A DNA stretch of 64,000 nt from Aselliscus stoliczkanus (taxonomy: Eukaryota > Chordata > Mammalia > Chiroptera > Hipposideridae), in NCBI GenBank assembly GCA_033961575.1, contig CM066730.1:150005523-150069522 (forward strand). Reading direction: 5' to 3'. Below, piece by piece: positions 55,201-62,727 of this stretch; the stretch's first letter is position 1; every line of letters starts with the position of its first letter. Both the position numbers and the translations under genes were made by a program. The notes below the pieces were generated by a model that did not search any database, was not told where the DNA came from, and saw only the letters and a list, made by a program, of their open reading frames with translations.

Positions 55201-58200
55201 CACACTGTTCTCCAGGAATCCAGGCTGCGTTTGACCAAGACTGGGCTTCCGGGCGCATTACCCGCCACTCGTACCGCAATGGCTCTGAGGATGGGGCCCT
55301 GGCCTACAAGCTGCTCATCCAGACCGGTGATGCCCAGGAGCCTCTGGATTTCAGCCAGGTTGGGAGAGGGCTGGAAGGGTCAGGAGCACAGAGGGGCCCA
55401 GGCCTCACAGTCCCAGGCCTTCAGCCTTCTCTGCCTCTGCAGCTGACCACAAGAAAGCTCGTGGACAAGGAGGGGCTGATTCCACCCGAGCTCTTCTACA
55501 TGGGGCTGACCGTGTGGGTGAGCAGTGACCCCCTGGGTCTGGCAGCTTCACAGGCCAACTTCTACCCCCCACCTCCTGAGTGGCTACACGACAAGTATGA
55601 CACCACCGGGGAGAACCTTCGCAGTGAGTCCCTGGGGGAGCCAGCAAGAGCCTCTGCCTGGGCCCACACAGGCCCTACCCTAAGGCCCTGCCCACTGCTC
55701 CCTGTGCTCACTGGCCACCCCTCCCTCCCCCTGCCACCCCTTCCTCTTCACAGTCCCAGCGGCCCAGCCCCTGGAGTTTGCCCAGTTCCCCTTCCTACTG
55801 CGCGGCCTCCAGAAGACTGCAGACTTCGTGGAGGCCATCGAGGGGGCCCGGGCAGCGTGCGCTGAGGCAGGCCGGGCCGGGGTGCGTGCCTACCCCAGCG
55901 GCTCCCCCTTCCTATTCTGGGAGCAGTATCTGGGCCTGCGGCGCTGCTTCCTGCTGGCTGTCTGCATCCTGCTGGTGTGCACTTTCCTCGTCTGTGCCCT
56001 GCTGCTGCTCAACCCCTGGACGGCGGGCCTCATAGTGAGTCTTTGCAGGGGAGAGACCCATTGCTCCCTCACCCTGCCCTGCCCATCCCGTCATGCCTCC
56101 TCCCAGGACCCCTAGGTGAGCCCTGCTCTCCCCAGGTGCTGGTCCTGGCAATGATGACCGTGGAGCTCTTTGGCATCATGGGTTTCCTGGGCATCAAGCT
56201 GAGCGCCATCCCCGTGGTGATCCTTGTGGCCTCTGTGGGCATAGGTGTCGAGTTCACGGTCCATGTGGCTCTGGTGAGCACAGGCACTGAGGGAGGGTGG
56301 GCCAGCTGATTCAGTTTGCAACAAATACTTTTCAAGCACCTAATGTGCTGGGCACTATTTAAGAATTGGGACATAATAGCCATGCAGACAGGTTTTACCC
56401 TTCAAGGAACTTATATTCCAGAGTATAGAGGTAAACAATAAACAAGTAAATAAATTAGCAGCCCTTTCAGTAGAGAGGAAAGGACAGAACGGAAGGAGAG
56501 AAAATGGGAAACAATGATTCTTACTGTGAAGGGGATCAGAGAGGGTAGGTGGATGGTAGCTGGACGGCAATGTGGGTAAAGGAAAGCTTCTACTAAGACA
56601 GAGGTAGTGGAACTGAGACAGCCAGGCCAGCCTCGAAAAGCTTCTGTCTTGGGGAGGGGGCCATGGAAGCACCAGCACAGACCTGGCCAGACCCCACAAA
56701 ACGGCTCCCTTCTTTTTTGCTCCATAATCGCTCTATTATTATTCTGATTATAAGCACAACATACACTCCTTGGTGGGGGGGGGGAATTCGCACGCAGAAG
56801 AGTCCGAAGAAAGAATAGAAGTCCTCTGAAATGCCATCCTGAGAAGTATCTGTTCACTTCAGCGTCCATCCTCCTAGACAAGGGGAAGCAAAGTTTTACT
56901 ATTGTATAGAAGGACAAATAGTAAATATTTTAGGCTTTGTGGGTCATATAGTCTCTGTTGTACCTCCGCCATTATAGCACTAAAGCAGCCACAGACAATG
57001 CAGAAATGAATGGGTGTGGCTATGTTTCAACAAAACTTTATTTACAAAAATAGGTGACAGTCTGTAGTTTGCCAAACTATTCTAGACATCACTCTGTGTC
57101 TCATCAGATATATCTATACAGTGTTACCTAAATGAACTCCTGCATGCTTCCTGGACAGTTCCCAGGAACTCAGTTCACCTGGCCTTCTGTGGGCCAAGAC
57201 ATGGGTGAGCCCTGGAAACAGATAAGCAGAAGTTGGGGACATCGATCAGCTGGCCATGGTTGGCCGAGAAGCAGCTCCAGGACCACTTTGTTCCCCCAGG
57301 GCTTCCTGACCACCCAGGGTAGCCGGAACCTGCGGGCTGCCCGGGCCCTGGAGCACACATTTGCCCCTGTCACCGATGGGGCTGTCTCCACACTGCTGGG
57401 TCTGCTCATGCTTGCTGGTTCCAACTTTGACTTCATCGTAAGGTAGGGGAGGGCTTGGGGCAAGGAGGCAGGACCTGGCTGTGCTGACCTCAGGGCCTCA
57501 CCAAGCTGACTCGCCGCCCACCCCCACCTAGGTACTTCTTCATGGTGCTGACAGTGCTCACACTCCTGGGCCTCCTCCATGGGCTGGCGCTGCTGCCTGT
57601 GTTGCTGTCCATCCTGGGCCCCCCACCAGAGGTGACCATACCCTTCCTCTGCTCCTAGCCCAGGGAACAGGGTGGGACAGGCAAGGGAAGGGGCAGAACC
57701 GGGACAATATCCCTGCAGTGGCCAACAGACAGGGCTTAACTCGCAAGCACCCTACCCAGGAGGTGTCACCAACTAAAGGTGGCAGTCCCCTGTTTGCCCA
57801 GACACCATGACCCTGGCCCTCAGCTCTCCTGGCTTCGTTATGGAACCCACCTCAGCCTTGAGGGCCCAGAGCAAGGTACAGGGTTTGCCCCAGGCATCCT
57901 GTCCCCTGTCAGCTTTCATATCTGCTGGAGGCCAGCAAGGGCCCAAGCTTCCTAACAGTCACAGTGATGCACCAGGGAGGTACTGAAGGGGACTGAGGCC
58001 CTGACAGCCCCTGCGCTCACTGGGACTGGTATCTCCCCACAGGTTATACAGATGTACAAGGAGAGCCCCGAGGTCTTGAGTCCCCCAGCTCCTCGGGCAG
58101 GAGAACTCAGGTGGGGGGTGACCCCCACCCTGCCCCAGAGCTTTGCCAGAGTGACTACCTCCATGACCGTGGCCCTCCACCCACCCCCACTGCCTGGTGC

Positions 58201-58309
58201 CTACACCCACCCAGCCTCAGATGAGCCCACTTGGTCTCCTGCTGCCACCCCAGCTGCCAATGGCTCCAGCAACCTCACTTCTAGGGCACCATGTCCAACC
58301 ACTGAGTGA
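45298..58309 (+). CDS. PTCH2: PTCH2, Patched-2 Hedgehog receptor (complete)
   Basis: Gene-level entry: 22 coding exons (listed individually) joined in frame to 1206 codons, close to the 1203 I recall for human. PTCH2 is a 12-pass membrane protein of the RND/Patched family that binds Hedgehog ligands and restrains Smoothened. Visible features are TM1 at about residues 57-77 ([16 protein letters not shown]) and extracellular loop 1 with N-glycosylation motifs NVT and NAS. The sterol-sensing domain lies at about 395-565, with the [15 protein letters not shown] charged motif (D469, D470). TM7 lies at 686-706. The second extracellular loop reaches about 955. TM8-12 include [10 protein letters not shown] (E1030). 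The cytoplasmic tail after TM12 is short and proline-rich, ending PCPTTE, without the long tail of PTCH1. All introns have GT donors and AG acceptors. I see no frameshift or stop. Upstream are a CpG-rich promoter and GLI motifs. Confidence 0.98.
45778..45970 (+). CDS. PTCH2: PTCH2 exon 2
   Basis: Residues 25 to about 89, including TM1. Acceptor 'atcccag', donor 'gtgagt'. Confidence 0.97.
46153..46213 (+). repeat. (TG)n(AG)n compound microsatellite
   Basis: About 20 TG units followed by about 10 AG units. Confidence 0.95.
46817..46990 (+). repeat. 128-bp-period tandem duplication with (CCTG)n
   Basis: 'tccagagcagatgtttct' at 46817 recurs at 46945, each followed by CCTG repeats and C/A-rich DNA with 'gcatacat'. 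The second unit extends to roughly 47025. Confidence 0.8.
47036..47044 (+). promoter_or_regulatory. PTCH2: GLI consensus site, PTCH2 intron 2
   Basis: TGGGTGGTC, about 1.7 kb downstream of the PTCH2 start codon. Confidence 0.5.
48219..48366 (-). mobile_element. SINE, class B, reverse
   Basis: Poly(T), 'agctgagccatcctgccacc', ending 'ccactcaaccggccc'. Confidence 0.88.
48480..48680 (-). repeat. MIR, reverse
   Basis: 'tactctgtgctgggcaaatt', 'ccccattttatagatgagga' and 'aattgagggtcagaaagac'. Confidence 0.82.
49789..49946 (+). mobile_element. SINE, class B with (CAA)n tail
   Basis: Complete B. TSD 'aaaaccgtatatgga' (49774-49788) and 'aaaatgtatatgga' (49947-49960). Confidence 0.9.
50468..50657 (+). 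CDS. PTCH2: PTCH2 exon 3
   Basis: [20 protein letters not shown] and onward to KVQVSLYGK. Donor 'gtgagt'. Confidence 0.97.
50762..50831 (+). CDS. PTCH2: PTCH2 exon 4
   Basis: [23 protein letters not shown]. Acceptor 'gactgtag'. Confidence 0.97.
51003..51094 (+). CDS. PTCH2: PTCH2 exon 5
   Basis: [20 protein letters not shown] then [11 protein letters not shown]. Donor 'gtgagt'. Confidence 0.97.
51766..51961 (+). CDS. PTCH2: PTCH2 exon 6
   Basis: [20 protein letters not shown] and onward to NHHSRQ. Donor 'gtgggt'. Confidence 0.97.
52540..52661 (+). CDS. PTCH2: PTCH2 exon 7
   Basis: [20 protein letters not shown] and onward. NVT is a likely N-glycosylation site. Donor 'gtaggg'. Confidence 0.97.
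52783..52930 (+). CDS. PTCH2: PTCH2 exon 8
   Basis: [20 protein letters not shown] and onward to AWQRRFVQ. Confidence 0.97.
53013..53144 (+). CDS. PTCH2: PTCH2 exon 9
   Basis: [20 protein letters not shown] and onward to VVGGYLLM, entering TM2 of the sterol-sensing domain. Confidence 0.97.
53232..53387 (+). CDS. PTCH2: PTCH2 exon 10
   Basis: [20 protein letters not shown] and onward: end of TM2 and TM3. Confidence 0.97.
53472..53564 (+). CDS. PTCH2: PTCH2 exon 11
   Basis: [20 protein letters not shown] and onward, TM4 with the GVDD motif typical of Patched/RND proteins. Confidence 0.97.
53595..53795 (+). repeat. MIR in PTCH2 intron 11
   Basis: 'gtgaccttgggctggtaatt', 'ctcaactttctcatccgtaa' and 'actcaataaatgttagct'. 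Confidence 0.85.
53853..53978 (+). CDS. PTCH2: PTCH2 exon 12
   Basis: [20 protein letters not shown] and onward to [10 protein letters not shown]5. Confidence 0.97.
54074..54192 (+). CDS. PTCH2: PTCH2 exon 13
   Basis: [20 protein letters not shown] and onward, TM6 and the start of the middle cytoplasmic loop. Confidence 0.97.
54316..54661 (+). CDS. PTCH2: PTCH2 exon 14
   Basis: The large cytoplasmic loop, [20 protein letters not shown] to LLLQSHAK. Confidence 0.97.
54802..55114 (+). CDS. PTCH2: PTCH2 exon 15
   Basis: TM7 ([20 protein letters not shown]) and the start of extracellular loop 2. Confidence 0.97.
55216..55358 (+). CDS. PTCH2: PTCH2 exon 16
   Basis: [20 protein letters not shown] and onward; NGS is a possible glycosylation site. 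A 19-base A run lies in the intron before it. Confidence 0.97.
55443..55623 (+). CDS. PTCH2: PTCH2 exon 17
   Basis: [20 protein letters not shown] and onward to TTGENLR. Confidence 0.97.
55754..56034 (+). CDS. PTCH2: PTCH2 exon 18
   Basis: [20 protein letters not shown] and onward, through TM8 ([20 protein letters not shown]). Confidence 0.97.
56136..56273 (+). CDS. PTCH2: PTCH2 exon 19
   Basis: TM9-TM10 with [12 protein letters not shown] (E1030). Confidence 0.97.
56310..56490 (+). repeat. Ancient LINE2-type fragment in PTCH2 intron 19
   Basis: 'agcacctaatgtgctgggca' and 'cttcaaggaacttatattcc' follow the pattern seen at 4895-5045. Confidence 0.6.
56884..57095 (-). mobile_element. MER5A-type hAT fragment
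   Basis: 'gtaaatattttaggctttgt', 'aaagcagccacagacaatgc', 'caaaactttatttacaaaaa' and 'gtagtttgccaaac' match MER5A-type (hAT-Charlie) nonautonomous DNA transposons. Confidence 0.75.
57300..57442 (+). CDS. PTCH2: PTCH2 exon 20
   Basis: [20 protein letters not shown] and onward; contains TM11. A GACCACCCA motif at 57308-57316 is inside the coding sequence. Confidence 0.97.
57532..57631 (+). CDS. PTCH2: PTCH2 exon 21
   Basis: [20 protein letters not shown] and onward to GPPPE, TM12. Confidence 0.97.
58043..58309 (+). CDS. PTCH2: PTCH2 exon 22
   Basis: [20 protein letters not shown] and onward, the short cytoplasmic tail. Stop TGA at 58307-58309. Confidence 0.96.
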   Translation, partial: VIQMYKESPEVLSPPAPRAGELRWGVTPTLPQSFARVTTSMTVALHPPPLPGAYTHPASDEPTWSPAATPAANGSSNLTSRAPCPTTE

Positions 58310-58870
58310 AAGAGCTGCTGAAGCATGAAGACCCTGCCTGGGCCACATGAAGTCACTGGGAAGCAATGGGTGGGTTACTGAACGCAGGATGGACTCCTGG
58401 AGAGCTCTGCTGCTGCTGCTGTCTGTATCTCCTCCCCTGATGCGGCCATCACAGACCTCCCTGATATCTATATAAAACCTCCACCCTCTAGGCTGTGGGC
58501 AGCCTTGCACACCCAGGTCCTCTGCCTGTGCCGGGATAGGGGTAAAAGCCAACACTTCAGGCTGCAGTGCAGACCTGTTCTCACCACCCCACTCCACACT
58601 GCTGCCCCCAGCAGACCAAGCCTGAGGGATCCTCTACCACCTTTTGCCAGTCCGGGCTCCCCTCTGCGTAGTGACTCCTGGGTAGGCTCTTTGTATCCCT
58701 GCCCACCTCCTACCACATAAATTATTTATATGAAGATGTTTATTTTTGTAGTTTGTATAGATGTTAGCTATGCTGAAAGTTTTATTTTTAAAGAGGGAAA
58801 TATATTCTATATGAACTCATCTCAAATGGCTTTGGTGCTTTTCTTTCTAATAGAGGTGTCGGGCCGGAGG
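58310..58870 (+). other. PTCH2: PTCH2 3' UTR (probable)
   Basis: GC-rich sequence turning AU-rich after 58720 ('attatttata', 'tttatttttgtagtttgtat'). I find no AATAAA or ATTAAA between the stop and 59780, so the cleavage site is uncertain. TATAAA at about 58470 is one alternative. Confidence 0.55.
58739..58780 (+). repeat. 42-bp repeat, copy 1 (PTCH2 3' UTR)
   Basis: Matches 60190-60231 at 40 of 42 positions. Confidence 0.85.
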
Positions 58871-59506
58871 TCCTGGGGTTGCCCTAGTCTTGGGTGGAAA
58901 GGCCCCAGGTTCTAAATTTTTGTCACGGAACTTTGGTCTATTTATTCACCTGGAAGTGAAGATGATGTTCAGCAAACATATGTTGGCTATATACTTGGTA
59001 ACGATCTCGGTTAAGTGTTTAGTATTAATATACAAAATGATACCAGTGTTTTTCTTGTCAAACTCTACCCTGTGGCTTTCAGACCCATCATAATCTAGCC
59101 CTCTGCACCTCGCCCGACTCATTGCCCACCTTCTTGTTTCACCAGCATGGAGGGTGGGGGACATGGGCGAAAGGGAGGTGAGAGGTGAAGTGGAAGCAGA
59201 TTGGGGAAGTGACCAGGTGAAGAAAAGATGGACACCAGGGTCTTGAGAGAGAGTTTAGGAGTTTTGTGCCCAGACCAGCCTCCCCAGAGGCATCTTTGGC
59301 CAGATAGCCAAGGGATCAGTGGGGGAACAATCTAGAAATTGAGGTTGTGCTAGCAACCAGTGAGGTGCTGTATTTAAGCTGTTGGTGCTGCGAAGGTTGT
59401 ACAGCTCCACTGCACAGAGGCCTTGAAGACTGGCCACACCCTGGGCTAGAGTACAGCACCTCACTGAATTGGGTGGGGGGTGTCTTACTGCCCTCCCCCA
59501 ACTCCC
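58871..59506. other. Downstream of PTCH2, no feature seen
   Basis: Unique sequence. 'gaggtgctgtatttaagct' and 'agtacagcacctcactgaat' near 59360 and 59450 are partly inverted copies of each other. Confidence 0.4.
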
Positions 59507-59522
59507 CCAGGGCTCAGTCTTT

Positions 59523-59630
59523 TTTTTTTTTTTTTGAGGGCAGTGTCACTGGCCCTCACATGCGGGACCCAAACCGGGGCCGCCAGCTTCCCAAGCCAGC
59601 TCTTAACCACCGCGCCACTCGGCCGGTCCA
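59523..59630 (-). mobile_element. SINE, class A, reverse
   Basis: TSD 'cccagggctcagtctt' at 59507-59522 and 59631-59646. Confidence 0.92.
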
Positions 59631-59646
59631 CCCAGGGCTCAGTCTT

Positions 59647-59994
59647 AAACAACACACATACACTAGGTTCCAGCCACCCACTCACCAGAAATGAATGATT
59701 GAATGATACCACCCTGAGAGCACTGCTTTCTCACACATCACTCACCACACCAAAGGCAAGATAATTACGTTGTGACCATAAATAAATAAGAAAGCAAACC
59801 TAATGCTGCTGAATCAATAGTAAAATGCCCAAAAAAGACTTAAAAGAAGTGGGTAATTGACTTAAACCTACAGTAGGGGATATATCCAACACATTCAATG
59901 GATGGAGGCTGGATTGGTGTCCAGTAGTGTTTGGGTCACTAGGAGAAACTTTGGGGTGGATGGAGCAGGGGAGCTCACCAGGCTGCAACAGTGC
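59647..59994. other. Intergenic, no feature seen
   Basis: Unique sequence. Confidence 0.4.
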
Positions 59995-60189
59995 AAAAGC
60001 TGTCATGTCAGCCCACTGTGTCACTCACCAGCTGAGTGACCTGGGAAAGTTACCTAACCTCACTGAGCCTCAGCATCTTTCTCTGTGAAATGGAAAGATT
60101 GGAGCCTATTTTGTAGGATGTTATCTTTTTCTTTTAGGATTTTAAATGAAAATTTATGTAAGAAATGACCTGGCATTTCATAAATGCTC
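59995..60189 (+). repeat. MIR
   Basis: 'accagctgagtgacctggga', 'cctcactgagcctcagcatc' and 'tgacctggcatttcataaat'. It ends exactly where the 42-bp repeat begins. Confidence 0.78.
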
Positions 60190-60231
60190 TTTATTTTTGT
60201 AGTTTGTATAGATTTTAGCTTTGCTGAAAGT
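60190..60231 (+). repeat. 42-bp repeat, copy 2
   Basis: A second copy of the PTCH2 3' UTR segment, 1451 bp downstream of the first and in the same orientation. Confidence 0.85.
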
Positions 60232-60429
60232 GTTTGCTCTGATTGCATGCTTAGGGCAAAACCCTGAAACAGAAGGGTGTCCTGGTGTGGCAGTAGCTGA
60301 CGGGATTCCAGCCAGTTGGGAGTTGGACCACCCCAGTAATGGTCAGTCCTGGGGCATTGACCACATCCTATTTCTGGGATAAGTCGCAGTGTTTACAGGG
60401 CAGCGTACCCTGTGTGACACCTCACACTA

Positions 60430-60700
60430 CTCAGCCCTCCAACTTTCACTGCTCCCCATCACTGACAAGATAAAATCCAAGCCATCTCCAGGCCTCTCCA
60501 TCTAGCCTTAGTCAGTACTCCAGCTATCAGAGACACCATACGGCCAGGCACACCCTCATTCAGACACACCACACTCTACACAGGCTGAATTACTTTGGGT
60601 GTTTACCTCCCATAATTTTGCAAAGGCTATTCCCTCTTCCTTGAACACCGATCCACCTTCTCTTGACCAAACCATCCTTCAAGATAAATTGGACGCCATC
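60430..60700 (+). repeat. LINE2 fragment
   Basis: 'actgacaagataaaatccaa', 'ggcctctccatctagcctta' and 'ctattccctcttccttgaac'. Confidence 0.7.
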
Positions 60701-60779
60701 TCCTCCAGGAGGGGTGGTGATGTGGTTCCTGCATGGTCCCACGGTCCCCTGAGTGTCTGTGCTCAACTGTCTCTGCTTC

Positions 60780-61090
60780 TGTCCCTAGAACGGGGAGAGG
60801 AGGGGCGCCCGGGGCGGTGGTGTCCCTGCAGGTATGGAATGGTAAGAATGAATTTCAACAATTGAGACTAATGCTTAATCCCAGGCCTGTAAAGCACGTG
60901 GAATCCGGCACCAGCGGGAAACGCCCTTACCTCTCTGGGCAAACCGGGGGCCGGTTTCCGGGCAGACCCGCAGAGAAGAGAAGTGGAGCTGCAGCCCCGG
61001 GGTATCCACGGCGCCGCCCCGCCGGAGCAGCTTGTGTCACCTACCAGCCCAGAGCCGGCTGTGATTTGCATACCCATGGTGCACCACGAA
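60780..61090. other. CpG-rich stretch upstream of U5 gene
   Basis: Locally CpG-dense DNA ('ggggcgcccggggcggtgg', 'cggcgccgccccgccggag') with no recognised exon, leading into the U5 distal element. Confidence 0.6.
61064..61088 (+). promoter_or_regulatory. snRNA distal sequence element (octamer + ZNF143-type site)
   Basis: A perfect octamer ATTTGCAT (61064-61071) is followed by 'tacccatggtgcaccacg', which fits the SPH/Staf (ZNF143) consensus at 16 of 18 positions. It lies about 210 bp upstream of the U5 start, the usual place for an snRNA enhancer. Confidence 0.85.
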
Positions 61091-61217
61091 AACCAGTTCA
61101 CGAGGCTTGAGTTCCAGCCTCACGTGGATTTGTCCACTGTTGCAGGGCACACTGCGTGTTAGAAATGTTTGGTCTATACAAACACAAGTGCAGGAACACG
61201 AATCGTGCACTCACTGA

Positions 61218-61237
61218 CCAACCATAACTGTGCTGAG
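61218..61237 (+). promoter_or_regulatory. snRNA proximal sequence element
   Basis: 'ccaaccataactgtgctgag' shares the core ACCNTAACT with vertebrate snRNA PSEs and lies at about -62 to -43 from the U5 start. There is no TATA box between, as expected for Pol II snRNA genes. Confidence 0.75.
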
Positions 61238-61279
61238 GGTTAGCTCGTTCTGGGAGGTTCCAAGTGGACTTTCTGTTTC

Positions 61280-61397
61280 ATACTCTGGTTTCTCTTCAGA
61301 TCGTATAAATCTTTCGCCTTTTACTAAAGATTTCCGTGGAGAGAAACAGTTACGAGTTTTTAGCCAATTTTTTGAGGCCTTGTATTTATACGAGGCT
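61280..61397 (+). ncRNA. RNU5: U5 spliceosomal snRNA gene
   Basis: The sequence starts 'atactctggtttctcttcag', as in vertebrate U5. It carries the invariant loop I GCCTTTTAC (61316-61324) between 'aaatcttt' and 'aaagattt', and the Sm site AATTTTTTGA (61366-61375). The 5' end can pair ACTC with GAGT to close stem I. U5 RNA is the U5 snRNP core; loop I holds exon ends during splicing (established). Positions after about 61343 differ from the major U5 variants as I recall them. The 3' hairpin has become GCCTTGTA...TACGAGGC, still paired and longer than the usual stem. Distal element, PSE and 3' box are all present, so this looks like an expressed variant rather than one of the many retro-pseudogenes. 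Human 1p34.1 also carries U5 variant genes (RNU5D-1, RNU5F-1, from memory); orthology is unproven. Confidence 0.92.
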
Positions 61398-61408
61398 GTC
61401 TTTGGTAA

Positions 61409-61423
61409 GTTAAAAATAAAAGA
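61409..61423 (+). terminator. snRNA 3' box
   Basis: 'gttaaaaataaaaga' begins 12 nt after the RNA end and approximates the 3' box GTTTN0-3AAARNNAGA used by Integrator. Confidence 0.8.
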
Positions 61424-61427
61424 AAAA

Positions 61428-61540
61428 ACTCACTGAGTAGTACGGTGGTTATGGGCCGAGAGGTTTGAGAAGCCAGTGGCTCCAATTTGGATCCAACCCA
61501 TGAGAGCTAGTGACACTACTCTCAAAACAAGAAAAAAAAT
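61428..61540 (+). mobile_element. SINE, class A, degenerate
   Basis: 'gagtagtacggtggtta ... gacactactctc' plus an A-rich tail. It is more diverged than other A copies and sits a few bases after the U5 3' box. Confidence 0.7.
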
Positions 61541-61929
61541 ATCTAACATTCTGTTCTGATTACTTCTTGAAGCAACACGTGAGGAGAAGTTATTATATTT
61601 TAGGGGTAATAACTAAAAGCAATTTAGTGTTATATCATTCAAGGAGGTTGCACTGTGCCACTATTACTGTGTGCCAGCCTTTTTTCATACTGAAGATACA
61701 TAGTACCTTGGATAAATAGTATAACCCAGAATTAGTAATGTACATAACATACAACCTCAGTGAGAAGGGCCAGGCAGAAAAAGGGGTATTTTGAGACCCC
61801 ATCTCCATTCTCTCGCTAGGAATCTCGTCTGGTTCCATCACTAAGTAAATGCCTTATTGGAGGTCTCATAGCTGTTGACCTCCAAGTTTATAGCTATCAG
61901 AGGGTCCCATTGACTTCCACACTACGCCG
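61541..61929. other. Intergenic, no feature seen
   Basis: Unique sequence. Confidence 0.4.
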
Positions 61930-62022
61930 TAGCCAGTGAGTGACTCAGGGCAGCCCAGCTCCAGGTTGAGCTGTTGTTCACCAGGGTGCAGCGGCACTGG
62001 CCCTCATATGTGGGATCCGAAT
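61930..62022 (-). mobile_element. SINE class D fragment, reverse
   Basis: 'gcccagctccaggttgagct', 'gttgttcacc' and 'ggccctcatatgtgggatcc' are the head-body junction of D in reverse. Both ends are missing. Confidence 0.7.
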
Positions 62023-62130
62023 GACTTCCCAGGGCACATGACTCATGCCCCTTCTTCATGTTGCTGGAGTCCAATGTTATCACATTGTATGAAACAGTCC
62101 CACTCCCACCACATCACCGTTTATCCTTTT

Positions 62131-62236
62131 TTTTTTTTTTTTGAGGGCAGTGTCACTGGCCCTCATATGCGGGACCCGAACCGGGGCTGCTGGCTTCCCA
62201 AGCCAGCGCTTAACCACTGCACCACTCAGGCCAGCC
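62131..62236 (-). mobile_element. SINE, class A, reverse
   Basis: TSD 'caccgtttatcctttt' / 'cactgtttatcctttt' at 62115 and 62238. Confidence 0.9.
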
Positions 62237-62339
62237 CCACTGTTTATCCTTTTAACTGGCTTCATTTTTCTTCAGAGCACAAACTACTCTAATTATAGGG
62301 TACCTTGACTTCTTTACTTGTTGCTGTATGTTTTTCCTC

Positions 62340-62470
62340 TTAGAATGTAAGTTCCATGAGGCAGGGACTTTACCTGACTTGTTCTCTGATGGAGTCCATG
62401 ACCCAAAATCAGTGTCTGTCAAATGAGCACTCAATGAATATTTGTGGAACAAATGAATGGATTTATTGTC
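62340..62470 (+). repeat. LINE2 3' end
   Basis: 'gtaagttccatgaggcaggg', 'gagcactcaatgaatatttg' and 'gaacaaatgaatgg'. Confidence 0.72.
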
Positions 62471-62499
62471 TAAACACATATACAATATTTAATCAGTCC

Positions 62500-62712
62500 C
62501 ACTACAGTTCTAAGCACTTTACAAAATTAATCTTCCTAAGAACCCTACTGAATAGGTTCTATTGTTATATCTATTTTATAAATAAGGAAAGTGAGGCACA
62601 GAAAAGCTAAATAGCCTCATTCAAGTCACTAAGCCCCAAAGTGGTGAAACTGGGATTCAAACCTAGGCAGTCTGGCTCCAGAAGAAGCATACTCTTAATC
62701 ACTGTGCTATGA
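62500..62712 (-). repeat. MIR, reverse
   Basis: 'agttctaagcactttacaaa', 'agtgaggcacagaaaagcta' and 'cctaggcagtctggctccag'. Confidence 0.85.
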
Positions 62713-62727
62713 TAGAGTTCAGGATTT

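Noticed and set aside
57308..57316. GACCACCCA in PTCH2 exon 20 as a regulatory GLI site
   Set aside because: The motif is constrained by the codons for conserved residues (LTTQG), so it gives little evidence of regulation. It was left out of the noncoding cluster.
59100..61060. 3' exons of BTBD19 on the minus strand
   Set aside because: Expected from human gene order, but I could not find any minus-strand exon with recognisable BTB-protein sequence.
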